Source: Clostridia bacterium (lineage in GTDB: Bacteria > Bacillota > Clostridia > Monoglobales > Monoglobaceae). From it: DNA of 64,000 bases. Positions within the stretch are counted from its first letter, which is position 1, and each line of letters opens with the position of its first letter. Shown here piece after piece: positions 17,371 through 28,000 of the stretch. The DNA lies in the NCBI GenBank assembly GCA_017546145.1, contig JAFYXN010000014.1, positions 1-64,000 on the forward strand. Reading direction: 5' to 3'. A program made the position numbers and the translations under genes. The notes under the pieces were generated by a model. It worked only from the letters and a program-made list of their open reading frames with translations, made no database searches and was not told where the DNA came from.

Positions 17371-17609
17371 TAGCATTGAAAATTTTTGTGTTTCAAAATC
17401 AAATTTTTGAGCATCAATTTCGCATACGGTTGCATCTGTTTCGGAGCGTTCCGTCTGCTACATCATCATTTTAGCATCACTTGATTTCGTCAATTCTATC
17501 AATTTCGCTTTTAGAGAACAATTCTGCGAGAATTTTTTAATTCTCACAGAATTTTTTTGTCCAAAATAAAATTCCGTTTTTCTTTGCTTACTGTATATCA
17601 AAATTTGAG

Positions 17610-17699
17610 ACACCCTGAGTTTCAATTCTCAGGGTGTATTTTCGGCTCCCCTGTGTAAGGGGAGCTGGCAAACCGAAGGTTTGACTGAGGGGTTGTTTC
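17610..17699. repeat. Terminator plus palindromic repeat downstream of the integrase fragment
   Basis: ACACCCTGAG/CTCAGGGTGT (17610-17637) is a terminator-like hairpin with a TATTTT tail. It runs into GGCTCCCC-tgtgta-AGGGGAGCTGG and CAAACC-gaa-GGTTTG, ending ACTGAGGGGTTGT. From memory, repeats of this form are scattered through gut Clostridia genomes; I cannot check that here. The rest of 17371-17609 is AT-rich with no gene. Confidence 0.55.
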
Positions 17700-17700
17700 G

Positions 17701-18744
17701 TCATATCTCGAATCCGTCTGTGATTCCGGTCAGCCTTGAGCTATCCTTCTTTACATAGTACCTTTCGGTTATCTCGGTAGTGGTGTGTCCGAGGATGTCG
17801 GCTACCGCTTTTATGTTTAGTGTTTTTATGCTTCCGTCAGCACACTTTGTTCCGTTGATTAGCTTGGTGGCGAAGGTGTGTCTGAATGCATGGAGTCCTT
17901 TTGTTTCTATTCCTGCAGCATCTTCTATCCTATATAGCCGCTTTCTCAGGTTAGTTGGATTCGCATAGTCACCGTTGGCATCGCACACCAGCGGTGTGTC
18001 TTCACCGAAGTAGAATTCTTTCCGCAGGTCGTGTATCATTTCTATAGCCGTGCTGTTTAGTGGCACGACGCGTTTGCTTGTGGAGGTTTTTGTTTTGCCT
18101 ACTTTTTTCACCTTACCTCCTATGAGCTTTGTTCCATCTCTTTGGTCGACTAATTTTACCGCCTGCCTTATTGTCATTGTTTTGTTCTCTAAGTCTATAT
18201 CGCTGTTTAGTAATCCCAGGAGTTCGCCTGTTCGTAGACCTGTGTTGAGCATCAGGATGTAGGCTCCTGCCTGCTGATATACTCTGTCAGAATACTGTTC
18301 AACAACAAACTTTGCATAATCGGCAAACCAATTTACGCTTTCGTCATTTAACCAAGCACCCTTTCTGTATAGTTCATACGGATAATCCCAATGAAACAAC
18401 GTTATGAAAGGTTCAATACCATTTTTTAACAATTCATCAATTAAATCAGAATAGAACTTTACTCCCGCTTCATTTACTTTTCCGGTGCCATTTGGGAAGA
18501 TTCTGGACCAACTAATCGAAAACCGATAGGCATTAATGCCGAGTTGTTTCATAAGTGCAACATCTTCTTTAAATCTATGATAATGATCGCACGCAATATC
18601 ACCGGTATGATTTTCTAAAATTTCACCGGGAGTGTGTGTGAAAACATCCCATATACTAAAACCTTTTCCATCTGCATTCCAACCGCCTTCAATCTGATAC
18701 GAAGCAGTAGCTGCACCCCACATAAAATCCTTTTTGAATGGCAT
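17701..18744 (-). pseudogene. In-frame chimera: GH1 beta-glucosidase N-terminus fused to tyrosine integrase catalytic domain
   Basis: One uninterrupted 347-codon frame holds two unrelated halves. Residues 1-155 are the start of a GH1 glycosidase (FMWGAATASYQIEGG, GINAYRFSISWSRI, FHWDYP), stopping just before the WITFNEP acid/base segment expected next. Residues 158-347 are an intact tyrosine recombinase catalytic domain: Arg in NTGLRTGEL, HAFRHTFAT, LGHTTTEITERYY with the nucleophile Tyr. The integrase lacks its arm- and core-binding domains. The junction lies near 18277. GAGGCGG precedes the ATG, so it could be translated. Neither activity should survive. A deletion between an integrated element and a nearby glucosidase gene, or an assembly join, would explain it. 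Confidence 0.85.
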
Positions 18745-18924
18745 AATTAATCCGCCTCGTATTGTTTCTGATGCACAAGCATTATTCTACTCATCACAAT
18801 TAAATTTATCTGCTATTATATTCTGTATAAAAAGCAAATAAACTTAATTATAGATTAAATTTTCAACAGTATCAAAAAAATCAGGTATAAATAAGCGAGT
18901 ATCACAATTGAGATAAGTCAAGAC

Positions 18925-18956
18925 AAAGAAGGACATCCCATCGGGTGTCCTTCTTT
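18925..18956 (-). terminator. Terminator of the B12-capture/ECF operon
   Basis: AAAGAAGGACA pairs with TGTCCTTCTTT around a ten-base loop. It lies 45 bp after the last stop of the operon on the minus strand. The flanking 18745-18924 stretch is AT-rich with no gene. Confidence 0.75.
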
Positions 18957-19000
18957 GGTTGGATATTTGACACTTTGCATTAAACAAGACAGATGTTTAT

Positions 19001-21673
19001 TTATCGAAGCAATCCGTATTTAACTTTAATTCTTTCAAGCTTGTCTGTCATAGGTTCAGAAATAAACCAAAGGAAAAAGGAAGTTGAAAATGCATGTATT
19101 AAATCCAATGGTATTCCCGTAATATAAGTCACGGCAATCATTTCCCAAGTAATTTTATTCTGCCACATAATAACCGATGCAGGATTCATAATGCCGCCAT
19201 AAATTATAAGCGTTGCTAAAAAGCCAAAAACGCAAAGCGACACCTTTGTTTTTCTAAGGAATCCTTTTCTGAAAAGAATGCCGGCAATAAACCCTATAAT
19301 ACCAAAGGCAAACATCTGCCACGGCGTCCACGGCCCTTGTCCGAAAAAAAAGTTTGACACAAATCCGGTAACTGCACCTACCAAAAATCCCGTTTCTCCG
19401 CCAAAGCACACCCCTGCAATAATCACAAGAGCAACAACGGGTTTGAACTCGGGAAGCATAAAAAATGCCGCCCTTCCAGCAACTGCAATAGCACATAATA
19501 CACTTATAACTATAAGTTCTCTTGCTTTGGGTTTTCTTGACTCAAACACCATACAAAACGGTAGCATTGTTTCAAGTATTATAAGAAAACTTATAAAATA
19601 ATACTTTCTGTCGCCTAAAAAGAAAACACCAATATAGATAGTAAGCGGTATTAAAAGCAGTATTAGGAATGTTGCCAAAAGAGTTCTTTTTGTCAGCTTT
19701 CTGTCCGATTTTGGAGCTTGTATTACTTCAATTCCTATATCCCTTTGCGGAAAGAAGCAAAGAAAGCTAACCGCAATCTCAATTACCGCAACAAGTCTGA
19801 AAGCAGTTAACCCTAAAGCGCCTATTTTTGCAAAATTAAGCATCCCGGCATCCGTTAGAAAAGTCAGAGAAGTTAAAGCAAAAAGCAATGTGAAAATACT
19901 GCCTATGACAACTCTCGCAGCATTTATTTTTTTAATCTTTTCTTTTGGTCTTTTTATTTCTTTTTCAGGTTTATATAATTCAATAATGCGCGGCTGTTTC
20001 GCTTTCTTTTTTACTGTACCGCCGCAGGCAAGTATTATATCCTCTGTCAAAACCGCATCCGGAAGGCTTGTCCTTGCCATGCGGTTTGCAGAAGTAGTAT
20101 AAAAGTTATTGCCCTTAAAAAAGTCTCTTGGAGCGCCTGCCGACGTAATACTTCCATCAAAAACAAGTGCACATCTATCAGCAAACTCTGCACAAAACTC
20201 AATGTCGTGCGACACCATAACAACCGTAACGCCGTTTACTTTCAAACCCATTAAAATATCCGCAAATTCCTCTTTAAAATGAGCATCCATCCCCTTGGTC
20301 GGCTCATCCAAAAGCAATATTTCAGGTTCTATAAGAAGAATTTTAGCAAGTGCAGCCCTTTGTTGTTCGCCCCCTGACAAATCATACGGATGGCTGTCTA
20401 AAAGCTTCTCAATTCTGCAGAGGACGGCAATATTCTGTAGTTTCTGCTCCTTTTCTTCTTTTGAGAGCTTTCTTTCGGATAAAATCTCCATCAAATCAAG
20501 ATAAACCGTCTTTTTAACAAACACGCTTTGAGGGTTTTGCGGCAGAACACCAAGCAATCCGTCATACAGATTTTTAATTTTTAAAATGCTTTGCCCATTT
20601 ATCAGCACATCACCTCTGTAAGGTGTATTAAGTCCCGATATAAGCGAAAGCGCTGTTGTCTTTCCGGTGCCGTTGCCGCCAACAATGCAAAATAACTCAG
20701 CCTTTCGGACGCTCATACTAAGGCCCTTTACAACATCCGGCAAGTCTTTTTCGTATCTGAACCATGCATCTTTGATTTCGATTACAATATCGTCATTGTC
20801 TTTTAAAGTATCTTTTGGAATCACGTCGGGGTTTAATACATTCTCCCTTGAATATTCTTCAAGCCATGTTCTGCCTTCTCTTACCGTTAACGGACATGAA
20901 AGAAAATTCTCAACTTCGCCATGAACCCTCATTGGTGTCGGAAGTGCTTTATACATATCGTGATTGATACTTCTAAGAATTTTACCAACTTCATTGGGTG
21001 TTTCATCCGCAATGATTTTGCCCTCATCCATAACGATTACTCTGTCGGCTATGGGGAAGGCATCCTCCAAACGGTGTTCGGTGAGAATTATGGTTGTGCC
21101 AAGCTCACGGTTTATTTTTTCAAGAGTTCTCAAAAATTCCTGTGCGGCAATCGGGTCAAGCTGACTTGTAGGCTCGTCAAGAATCAAAGCAGAGGGCTGC
21201 ATCACCATTACAGACGCAAGATTTAAAAGCTGTTTTTGACCGCCCGAAAGTTCTGTCACTTTTTTATAAAACCAAGTCTGTATGCCGAAGAATGACGCCA
21301 TTTCCGAAACCTTTGTCCTGATTTCAGGTGTTTTATAGCCAAGACTTTCAAGACCAAATGCAAGCTCGTGCCAAACCTTGTCGGTCACTATTTGATTATC
21401 GGGGTTTTGCATTACAAAACCGATTTCTGATGCTTCTTCTTTTATATTGCAGTCCTCAAGCAATCTGCCGTTAAAATATATATTCCCTTCTAACTCTCCA
21501 AAAGGTGCTAAGGATGATTTTAAAAGTCTTAACAGCGTGGTCTTTCCGCAGCCGGATTTTCCGCATACCAGTACAAATTCGCCCTGATTAACCGTAAAAT
21601 TTATATTATTAAGCACTCTAGCGCATCCGGCAGGATAAGCAAAGCTTAAATTTTCGACCTTAAAGCTTTCCAT
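19001..21673 (-). CDS. ECF transporter fusion: two EcfA ATPase domains and an S component in one chain
   Basis: An 890-residue protein that would power and provide substrate specificity of an ECF vitamin importer, inferred to carry cobalamin. ATPase 1 (about 1-265): CGKSGCGKTT, LSGGQKQ, LILDEP. ATPase 2 (about 300-530): [32 protein letters not shown]. Residues 585-890 are membrane-embedded, with the S-component block FGQGPWTPWQM near 783. Usually these are three proteins. The ATG at 21673 follows GGGAGGTGA; the gene overlaps ecfT by 28 bp. It is last in a unit that begins with a cobalamin riboswitch. The substrate is inferred from that regulation, not from the S domain itself. Confidence 0.88.
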   Translation of the reverse strand: MESFKVENLSFAYPAGCARVLNNINFTVNQGEFVLVCGKSGCGKTTLLRLLKSSLAPFGELEGNIYFNGRLLEDCNIKEEASEIGFVMQNPDNQIVTDKVWHELAFGLESLGYKTPEIRTKVSEMASFFGIQTWFYKKVTELSGGQKQLLNLASVMVMQPSALILDEPTSQLDPIAAQEFLRTLEKINRELGTTIILTEHRLEDAFPIADRVIVMDEGKIIADETPNEVGKILRSINHDMYKALPTPMRVHGEVENFLSCPLTVREGRTWLEEYSRENVLNPDVIPKDTLKDNDDIVIEIKDAWFRYEKDLPDVVKGLSMSVRKAELFCIVGGNGTGKTTALSLISGLNTPYRGDVLINGQSILKIKNLYDGLLGVLPQNPQSVFVKKTVYLDLMEILSERKLSKEEKEQKLQNIAVLCRIEKLLDSHPYDLSGGEQQRAALAKILLIEPEILLLDEPTKGMDAHFKEEFADILMGLKVNGVTVVMVSHDIEFCAEFADRCALVFDGSITSAGAPRDFFKGNNFYTTSANRMARTSLPDAVLTEDIILACGGTVKKKAKQPRIIELYKPEKEIKRPKEKIKKINAARVVIGSIFTLLFALTSLTFLTDAGMLNFAKIGALGLTAFRLVAVIEIAVSFLCFFPQRDIGIEVIQAPKSDRKLTKRTLLATFLILLLIPLTIYIGVFFLGDRKYYFISFLIILETMLPFCMVFESRKPKARELIVISVLCAIAVAGRAAFFMLPEFKPVVALVIIAGVCFGGETGFLVGAVTGFVSNFFFGQGPWTPWQMFAFGIIGFIAGILFRKGFLRKTKVSLCVFGFLATLIIYGGIMNPASVIMWQNKITWEMIAVTYITGIPLDLIHAFSTSFFLWFISEPMTDKLERIKVKYGLLR

Positions 21674-22533
21674 CTTCTCACCTCCCAAACTTCAATTATT
21701 ACAGGATATATACAAAGAAGTAAATATGCTAAAAATACGCTTATGCCAAACGGTGAAACATCCGCCGCTTTTATAGAGGGGAAGAAACTAAAATACATTC
21801 CGCCCATTAAATTCCCGAGAAAAGTATACATTCCTAAAAACAATATACAAACAAGCGCATTCTTATCCCGCTTATCAAATGTAAATATTGAAAACGCAGT
21901 TCTTCCGGCAATACCATACCCACGGGATTTCATACTGTCTGCCGTTTCAATGGCATTTTCAAGTGACCAGGTTGTCATAACCGACAAGATATTAAGTCCG
22001 TGTTTTGCACGCCTTACTATACTTCCGGTCGATACATCACGTCCCATACATCTTTGAGCATTTGTGACAACTTTAAGCTGTGCGGAAAACTTGGGTACAA
22101 AGCGAAGCGTCATAGAGATAATAAGCGACATTGCCGGAATGATTTTTCCAAACAGATAAATAAACTTATCACTTGTCATAACCTCATTATAGCACGAAAA
22201 ATGACAGATGACGCTTAAAATCATTGTTGCAGCACAAAGTCCATAAACAATTGACTCTAACGTTAGGGGATTTCCGCTTGGCAAATATTTGAGTATCGTA
22301 ACCCCCTCATGGTTGAACGCAGGATTTATAATTGCCATCGCAAGAAGCATTGGGAGCATATATATTAAATTTGTTTTAATCGTTTTTTTACCTTTCAGCA
22401 TTACGGAATATGTAAATCCACTCACAATCGAAATACAAAGACACGCAGGATGCATAAAAAAGCAAGAAAAACCAATTACAAATGCAAAATACACAAAATT
22501 CACAATCGGATGATATGTTTTAAATTCTCTCAT
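21646..22533 (-). CDS. ecfT: ECF transporter transmembrane coupling component (EcfT)
   Basis: A 295-residue membrane protein that couples the paired ATPases to the S component. It begins MREFKTYHPIVNFVYF and has about five to six helices. The cytoplasmic region carries the Ala-Arg-Gly-type coupling segments: AQRCMGRDVSTG near 180 and ADSMKSRGYGIAGR near 220. The start at 22533 is chosen because AAGGAA lies upstream and it falls one base after the previous stop. A longer frame upstream overlaps the DUF4430 gene and is unlikely. Confidence 0.9.
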   Translation of the reverse strand: MREFKTYHPIVNFVYFAFVIGFSCFFMHPACLCISIVSGFTYSVMLKGKKTIKTNLIYMLPMLLAMAIINPAFNHEGVTILKYLPSGNPLTLESIVYGLCAATMILSVICHFSCYNEVMTSDKFIYLFGKIIPAMSLIISMTLRFVPKFSAQLKVVTNAQRCMGRDVSTGSIVRRAKHGLNILSVMTTWSLENAIETADSMKSRGYGIAGRTAFSIFTFDKRDKNALVCILFLGMYTFLGNLMGGMYFSFFPSIKAADVSPFGISVFLAYLLLCIYPVIIEVWEVRRWKALRSKI

Positions 22534-22534
22534 T

Positions 22535-23314
22535 TTAGTTACCGTTCCTTGCAGAATAATATCCGCCCACATCTTTTCCCAAATCACAGGTATAGACCCA
22601 CTCTATCTTGTCACCGTCTTTAAGCTGATACCGAGAGCTTCCGTAATTGGGGAACCAGTCATTGACCTTATACATCCAACCTGAACGCTCTCCGCAATCA
22701 AACTCATAGAGATTTCCTATACCCTCGATGTAAGCACTATTATACATTGGTATGTATTCAAACTCCAAATGTATCTTATTTCGTTTCATCTCGCGAACCA
22801 GCACATTGAATACACTTTCGCCTTCATAAAATACAATTGTTCTTTCTGCAAATATTATACCATCTTTTGGAACAAAATCAACCTTTTCTTTATCAAGCCA
22901 CCCGATGTTTTGTAAAATCGTATTGCAACTGACAGACAAGGTGCAAGTAAGCTCTTTGTCTGTAATCGCTGCATTTTCAGGCTCGATTGGTATAGGTTTT
23001 TCTTCGGGAGCAGGATTCGTGGGGTATGTATCTTTGCCAGCATCTTCGTTTATCTCCATTCCATTTTTTTTGGAATATTCTTCATTTCCCTCCTCTGCTT
23101 GGGAAGTCTTTTTATCCGTCTTTGAAAAATGGTCTGTTTCAACAGACTTTTCGTCTATGCTTAAAGTTTCGCTGATTTTTACTTCATTTTCACTGTTTTC
23201 AGAACCGGAAGTACACCCGCGAAGTTCCGGTGCATCACCGCCATACCAAAAGATAAGTGTAAAAAGAATCGCAATCATAACACCTGCTATTATTTTGTTT
23301 TTATGTTTTCTCAT
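22535..23314 (-). CDS. Membrane-anchored DUF4430 (transcobalamin beta-domain-like) protein
   Basis: A 259-residue extracytoplasmic protein. Residues 1-25 hold one hydrophobic helix after MRKHKNK, giving an N-terminal membrane anchor; a Cys follows at LRGC but the lipobox is poor. Residues 35-105 are an acidic Ser/Glu/Lys/Pro linker. Residues 115-250 form a DUF4430 domain, with the diagnostic SGWMYKVN and LKDGDKIEWVY. DUF4430 is known to resemble the C-terminal cobalamin-gripping domain of transcobalamin and intrinsic factor. It lacks the toroid half, which the gene just upstream supplies alone. Spacing is 11 bp to that gene and 1 bp to ecfT. I infer that it hands B12 to the ECF importer at the membrane. 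Confidence 0.82.
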   Translation of the reverse strand: MRKHKNKIIAGVMIAILFTLIFWYGGDAPELRGCTSGSENSENEVKISETLSIDEKSVETDHFSKTDKKTSQAEEGNEEYSKKNGMEINEDAGKDTYPTNPAPEEKPIPIEPENAAITDKELTCTLSVSCNTILQNIGWLDKEKVDFVPKDGIIFAERTIVFYEGESVFNVLVREMKRNKIHLEFEYIPMYNSAYIEGIGNLYEFDCGERSGWMYKVNDWFPNYGSSRYQLKDGDKIEWVYTCDLGKDVGGYYSARNGN

Positions 23315-23325
23315 CTGATTCCTCC

Positions 23326-24933
23326 TTACAAAAGCTTTGCTAAAGAAAGCATATTAAAAAGCATAGATGCTATTTCTGCTCTTGTAACTGCATCGAAAGG
23401 TTTTATATCCATAACGCTGTCATCAAGAATTTTTTCATTATAACAAAAAGCAAGGGAGTTTTGCGACCAATCAGAGCTTAAAACATAGTCAAAAAACTGT
23501 GCCAAAACATCACGGGTTGCAAGTGCATCCATTTCAGTATCTATTCCGCAGAGCTTTGCGGCCCTTGTAACCATTACTGCCGCTTCTTCACGAGTGATTG
23601 CTCCGTTTGGATTAAATTCATTTTCTGATATGCCTTTTATTATTCCATAAGAATATACCGTCCCCACATAGTCATAAAACCAGTCGCTTGTTGTTACATC
23701 TTTGAAAATTGTATTACTTTTTTGAGGAAGCCCAAGACCTCTTGCGATAATTGTCGCAAATTCTGCTCTTGTCATGGTACTGTTTGGTTCAAAACTATTT
23801 TCCGTCTTACCATTTATAATTCCTCTTGAAGCAAGTGCTTCAATAGCTATTGCATCTTTATGACCAACAATATCTGCAAAGGTTTTTCCGGGATTTAAAA
23901 TGTTCATTTTCTGAACGTCTGCATTTTTCCCTTCAAGGCCTGCTGTGCCTGAACTAACACTAAGCTCTTTGGCGTCACTCATATCAAAAAGAGAGTTCTT
24001 TCCTTCGTTTACACGCTTTAACGCAGCAAGGGCATAAAAACATTGTTCTGTGGCCATTAAGTTTGCAGGACCGCCATGTATATGTTTAAACCCTTTTCCG
24101 TTATCATAGTACGAAAAAAGATTATCAATCACAGACTTTCCGTTTTTTACAAAGCGTTCATCACCGGCGGAAATATCGAGCTCGCAAAGGGCAACTATAA
24201 CCTGAACACTGCTCTCGGAATTTTCTGTTTCAAAGCCTTCAAATCCGCCGTTTTCTTTCTGCATCCGCGATAAGCAGTCAAGGGCTTTTTCTGTCGCAGA
24301 CTTAACCTTGGCATTATCCTGATATTTTGAAAGTGCCTGAAGTGCCATTCCGGTAACATCAGGATTGGCTATATCACCTGATAATGCCCATCCACCGTCA
24401 GATGTTTGTTTTTCCAGAATATGATTTATATACATTTCTCTTGTTGCCTGAACCTCTGCATCGGGATTGCTTGGCATATCATAGTTTCCGCTGTCAAGTG
24501 CAATGAGTGCCCATATAGCTCCGTTTATTCCTTGCCATATTGTTTTCTCATAATCTCCAAGCGGTATTAAAAGATTGTAGCCTGCAACATCAGCAGGGTT
24601 TTTACCGATAGATGTGAGAGCAACTATCACTCTTGAATATTCTGTGTATTTCTTACTATGCAGTACACCCCCGCAATCTTTAACATATTTTGTAACCGTC
24701 TGATAGTAATTCTCAAAATATTCATCGGAAATATCCATATCACTTCGTGCAAGACCTAAAACTGTCCATTCACCGCCGATGGAACCCACAATAGGCTTTT
24801 TTACTGTTTCGTATAAATAATTTCCAACGCTTTCTAAAGTAACATCTACTTTATCCTTATCAAAAGCAAATGCTTGCGATGAAAGGCTGAAAATAATCAT
24901 CAAAGTTAAAAGTATTGATATAAATCTCTTCAT
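23326..24933 (-). CDS. SLH-anchored alpha/alpha toroid protein (transcobalamin alpha-domain-like)
   Basis: A 535-residue secreted protein. Signal peptide at 1-23. Residues 25-320 contain helical repeats of the prenyltransferase/terpenoid-cyclase toroid type, recognisable by GGW/GGF turns (SDGGWALSG, ENGGFEGF, GKGFKHIHGG) followed by helices such as TGMALQALSKY. Human intrinsic factor and transcobalamin have this toroid as their alpha domain. Residues 350-535 hold three SLH repeats (FADIVGHKDAIAIEAL, FKDVTTSDWFYDYV, WSQNSLAFC) for binding secondary cell-wall polymer. There is no DUF4430 domain. I infer the surface half of a split B12-binding pair; a true terpene cyclase is unlikely because of export and context. 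Confidence 0.82.
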   Translation of the reverse strand: MKRFISILLTLMIIFSLSSQAFAFDKDKVDVTLESVGNYLYETVKKPIVGSIGGEWTVLGLARSDMDISDEYFENYYQTVTKYVKDCGGVLHSKKYTEYSRVIVALTSIGKNPADVAGYNLLIPLGDYEKTIWQGINGAIWALIALDSGNYDMPSNPDAEVQATREMYINHILEKQTSDGGWALSGDIANPDVTGMALQALSKYQDNAKVKSATEKALDCLSRMQKENGGFEGFETENSESSVQVIVALCELDISAGDERFVKNGKSVIDNLFSYYDNGKGFKHIHGGPANLMATEQCFYALAALKRVNEGKNSLFDMSDAKELSVSSGTAGLEGKNADVQKMNILNPGKTFADIVGHKDAIAIEALASRGIINGKTENSFEPNSTMTRAEFATIIARGLGLPQKSNTIFKDVTTSDWFYDYVGTVYSYGIIKGISENEFNPNGAITREEAAVMVTRAAKLCGIDTEMDALATRDVLAQFFDYVLSSDWSQNSLAFCYNEKILDDSVMDIKPFDAVTRAEIASMLFNMLSLAKLL

Positions 24934-25012
24934 TTTTACTGCTCCTTATTAAAACGGCAAAAGCGAGCAGTCAGTTTCTGAGAACTGACTGTCCGCAATT
25001 AATATTATTTTG

Positions 25013-28000
25013 TTATTTTGCTACGCCCTTGCAAAAGCGCATAAGAATTGCCGCAACCTGTGCACGGGTTGCCGTAGCTTTCGGCGAAAGAGTGTTTTGG
25101 CTTGTGCCGTTTACAAGTTCTGTTTTATTTGCCCATTTAATCGCATCAATCGCCCAATCACTTACATCATTCGTATCTTCAAAATCTGAAATGTCGGCTT
25201 TTTCGCTCACATCATACCCCTGCATTTTTGCAAAGCGATAGATAATAAGCGCCATCTGCTCACGTGATATATCATTGTCAGGAGCAAACTCCGTCTTGCT
25301 GATACCGCTTACAATTCCACTTGAAGCAGCCCAAGCAACCGCATCCGAGTACCACTGTCCTTGCGGTACATCTGCAAAGCTATGTGTGTTTTCAGACATT
25401 TCAGGGTTTGCCATTCTGTAAAGAACCGTTACAAGCATAGCTCTTGACATTTTGCTTTCAGGCTCAAAGCCGCTACCTGTACCCTGCATAAGATTGTTTT
25501 CATACACATATTTTACAGATTCATAATGCCAATCATCTTTTTTAACATCTGCAAATGTAGTTTCGATAAAAGCGGATTTTTCTACAACTTCGTTCTCTTC
25601 CTTTTTAGTTTCTTCCTCAGTTGTTTCTTTTTTAGGAGAAGTATCTTTTCCTCCAAAGGAACCCGTTGTACCGGGAACAGTTGTCCAGTCATCTGTGTAG
25701 AACCAAACAATTTTATCCCCGTCATCAATGCCGCATTCAGTCAACCCAACCTTGGGCAGGGTGCCATTTACTTTATACATCCATCCTGCATTTTTACCAT
25801 TGGTAAATTCATCCAATGTTCGCCCACCCTTTGTCATTGACTTGACATATCCGTTTGCAGCACCTACCTGAGTGATGTCACTGTTTTCAAGTGCTTCTAT
25901 CAAAGCATGATATACGGTCGCACCGGTGCCTGATATAGTAACAGACTTGTTATTCAACCAATAACCGGTATCGGACTTGATGGTTAAGGTAACAGTGATA
26001 CTATCTCCGCTTGGAGCAGACGGAGTTGTAACTGTACCTGTTCCTGTGGCACGACCCAGGGATAGAGTGTTATTACTAAAGTCATAGACATTATAGGCTG
26101 TACTGTTTTTAATTACCTGATATGCTGAAATAAGGGCAGGAAAACCTTGCTGCGTAGCGTACGCATTTATCGTGGTATCGCCGGCATTAAGCCCAAATCC
26201 GCTATTGTTCTCTAATGCAAAATCCAAAAGACGATCGAGTACACTGTTTCCATTCTTTATGAAACGGATATCAGTGTCAGGATTTATTCCCATTGCGCTG
26301 AGACCCATAATAACACAAGCAGAATTGTTGGCATTCTCACCCCATGTTCCGCCAAAGCCACCGTTATCTAACTGAACTTCACTAAGGTATGAAACTGCCT
26401 TATCGACAGCGTTCTTAACATCAACATTTCCATTATAATATTTAGCAAGTGCCAAGATAGCCATACCTGTAGCATCTGCCTCTGCTGTTTCCCAAGAGGC
26501 CCAACCGCCATTCTCAAGCTGTGTACCTAAAAGTGCGGTAACAACATCTGCTTCTTTTGTTTCAGTACTGTAGTCACCCTGCTGATAAGCAAGAAGGGTG
26601 TAGGCTGTAGTCCAGATTGCAGCTGAGTGAGAAACACTGTTTAGTTTTGCAACTGCATCAACGGGTGTGTTGCTGTTTACCGGATACATCTCTTTGGGAT
26701 TTATTCCAATACTGTGCATATCCAAAATTGCTTTAGAATATGCGGACTCATCCGGATTTTCAGCAGAAATGTTACCAAGCGAAGTGTTAATCATATTTTG
26801 TTTTGCGGTATCAGTAAGTTTTGAACCCAAAGGACGCACTTTCTCATAGGCACCCATAGCCATAAATGACTCCCAGTTGGTTGCAGAAGTTGTCTGTGCC
26901 GCAATGCCGTCCAGCAAAGTTTCCAAAGATTCAGCGGTATTCGCTATGCGAGAACCCAAAACGGTAATTTTAATCGTTTTCTTTACACCTTCCACACCTG
27001 TAATGGAAGTCTTCAAAGAAACTTCCGCATTCAGGCTAATTTCCGTATCAAGCAGAGGTGTTGTTACTTTCCCGGTACCATTATTAAATGTGATTACACC
27101 CGCCGGTGTTATGGTCCACATAATTTGATAAGGATATGAACCGGAATTGTAAGTATTGAAGGTGACTTTATCTCCATCAATCTTTGCATTTTGCCTCAAA
27201 TAAATATTTGAAGTAACTGCCAAAGCATTTGTGTTCTTATTTTTTATTTCATCAAATGTCAGGGCATCTGCTACCTTTTGCAGCTTGGCACGTTCTTCGT
27301 CCAGTTCGGATTCTGTCCATGCCAACACTGTGGCATCAAAACTCTTAGATATACCTGTTTCTCCCTTGCTGAGCGTGAGAGTTATTGTTCCTGTCGCATT
27401 TTTTTCGTTAACAGGGCGGGTTACTGTTGACTTGTCATAGCCCTTATTGGGAATCGTAATCGGCAGATTTGTACTCCATGTGGTAGTGTAGCCCTCATAA
27501 GACGGAAAATACAGATTGTCCTTGATGTTTGACAGGTCTGCGACCGCACCATTTTTATCTGTAATCTTAATATTGGATGCAGCTCCGTCCAAAATTACCT
27601 GCATTTCTTCATTAGTTACAGCAGGAACTACTATATCAAAAGCAATCTGTCTGTCTGTTTCTTCAGGCATAGGGCCTGCGCCACACATAATGGAGGTTGT
27701 TTTATAAACGAGTGTTGCTGTCAGAGTAACAGTCACGTCCGATTCTCCAACATTTGGTCGATTAATCTTTACCTCATATTTACTGCCGGATGGATGAGAG
27801 GAAGAACTGCTGGGATTTCCGGTGACTTTAATTATACTTTCATTGTCAGAAGCCCATGTGATATACAAACCGGAACTCTTGCCGCCGGGCAGTAAAAGAG
27901 TGGTCTTCACTTCATTTAAGGAAGTGTTGCCATTAAGCACTTTAGCATCCTTCATATATCCCGGCATAGCTGTTTTCATAGAGTCTATGGCTTCTGCTTT

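Noticed and set aside
23326-24933. Toroid protein as a genuine squalene or terpene cyclase
   Set aside because: Signal peptide, SLH repeats, riboswitch control and the DUF4430 neighbour point to extracellular binding; the cyclase DXDD-type motif is not seen.
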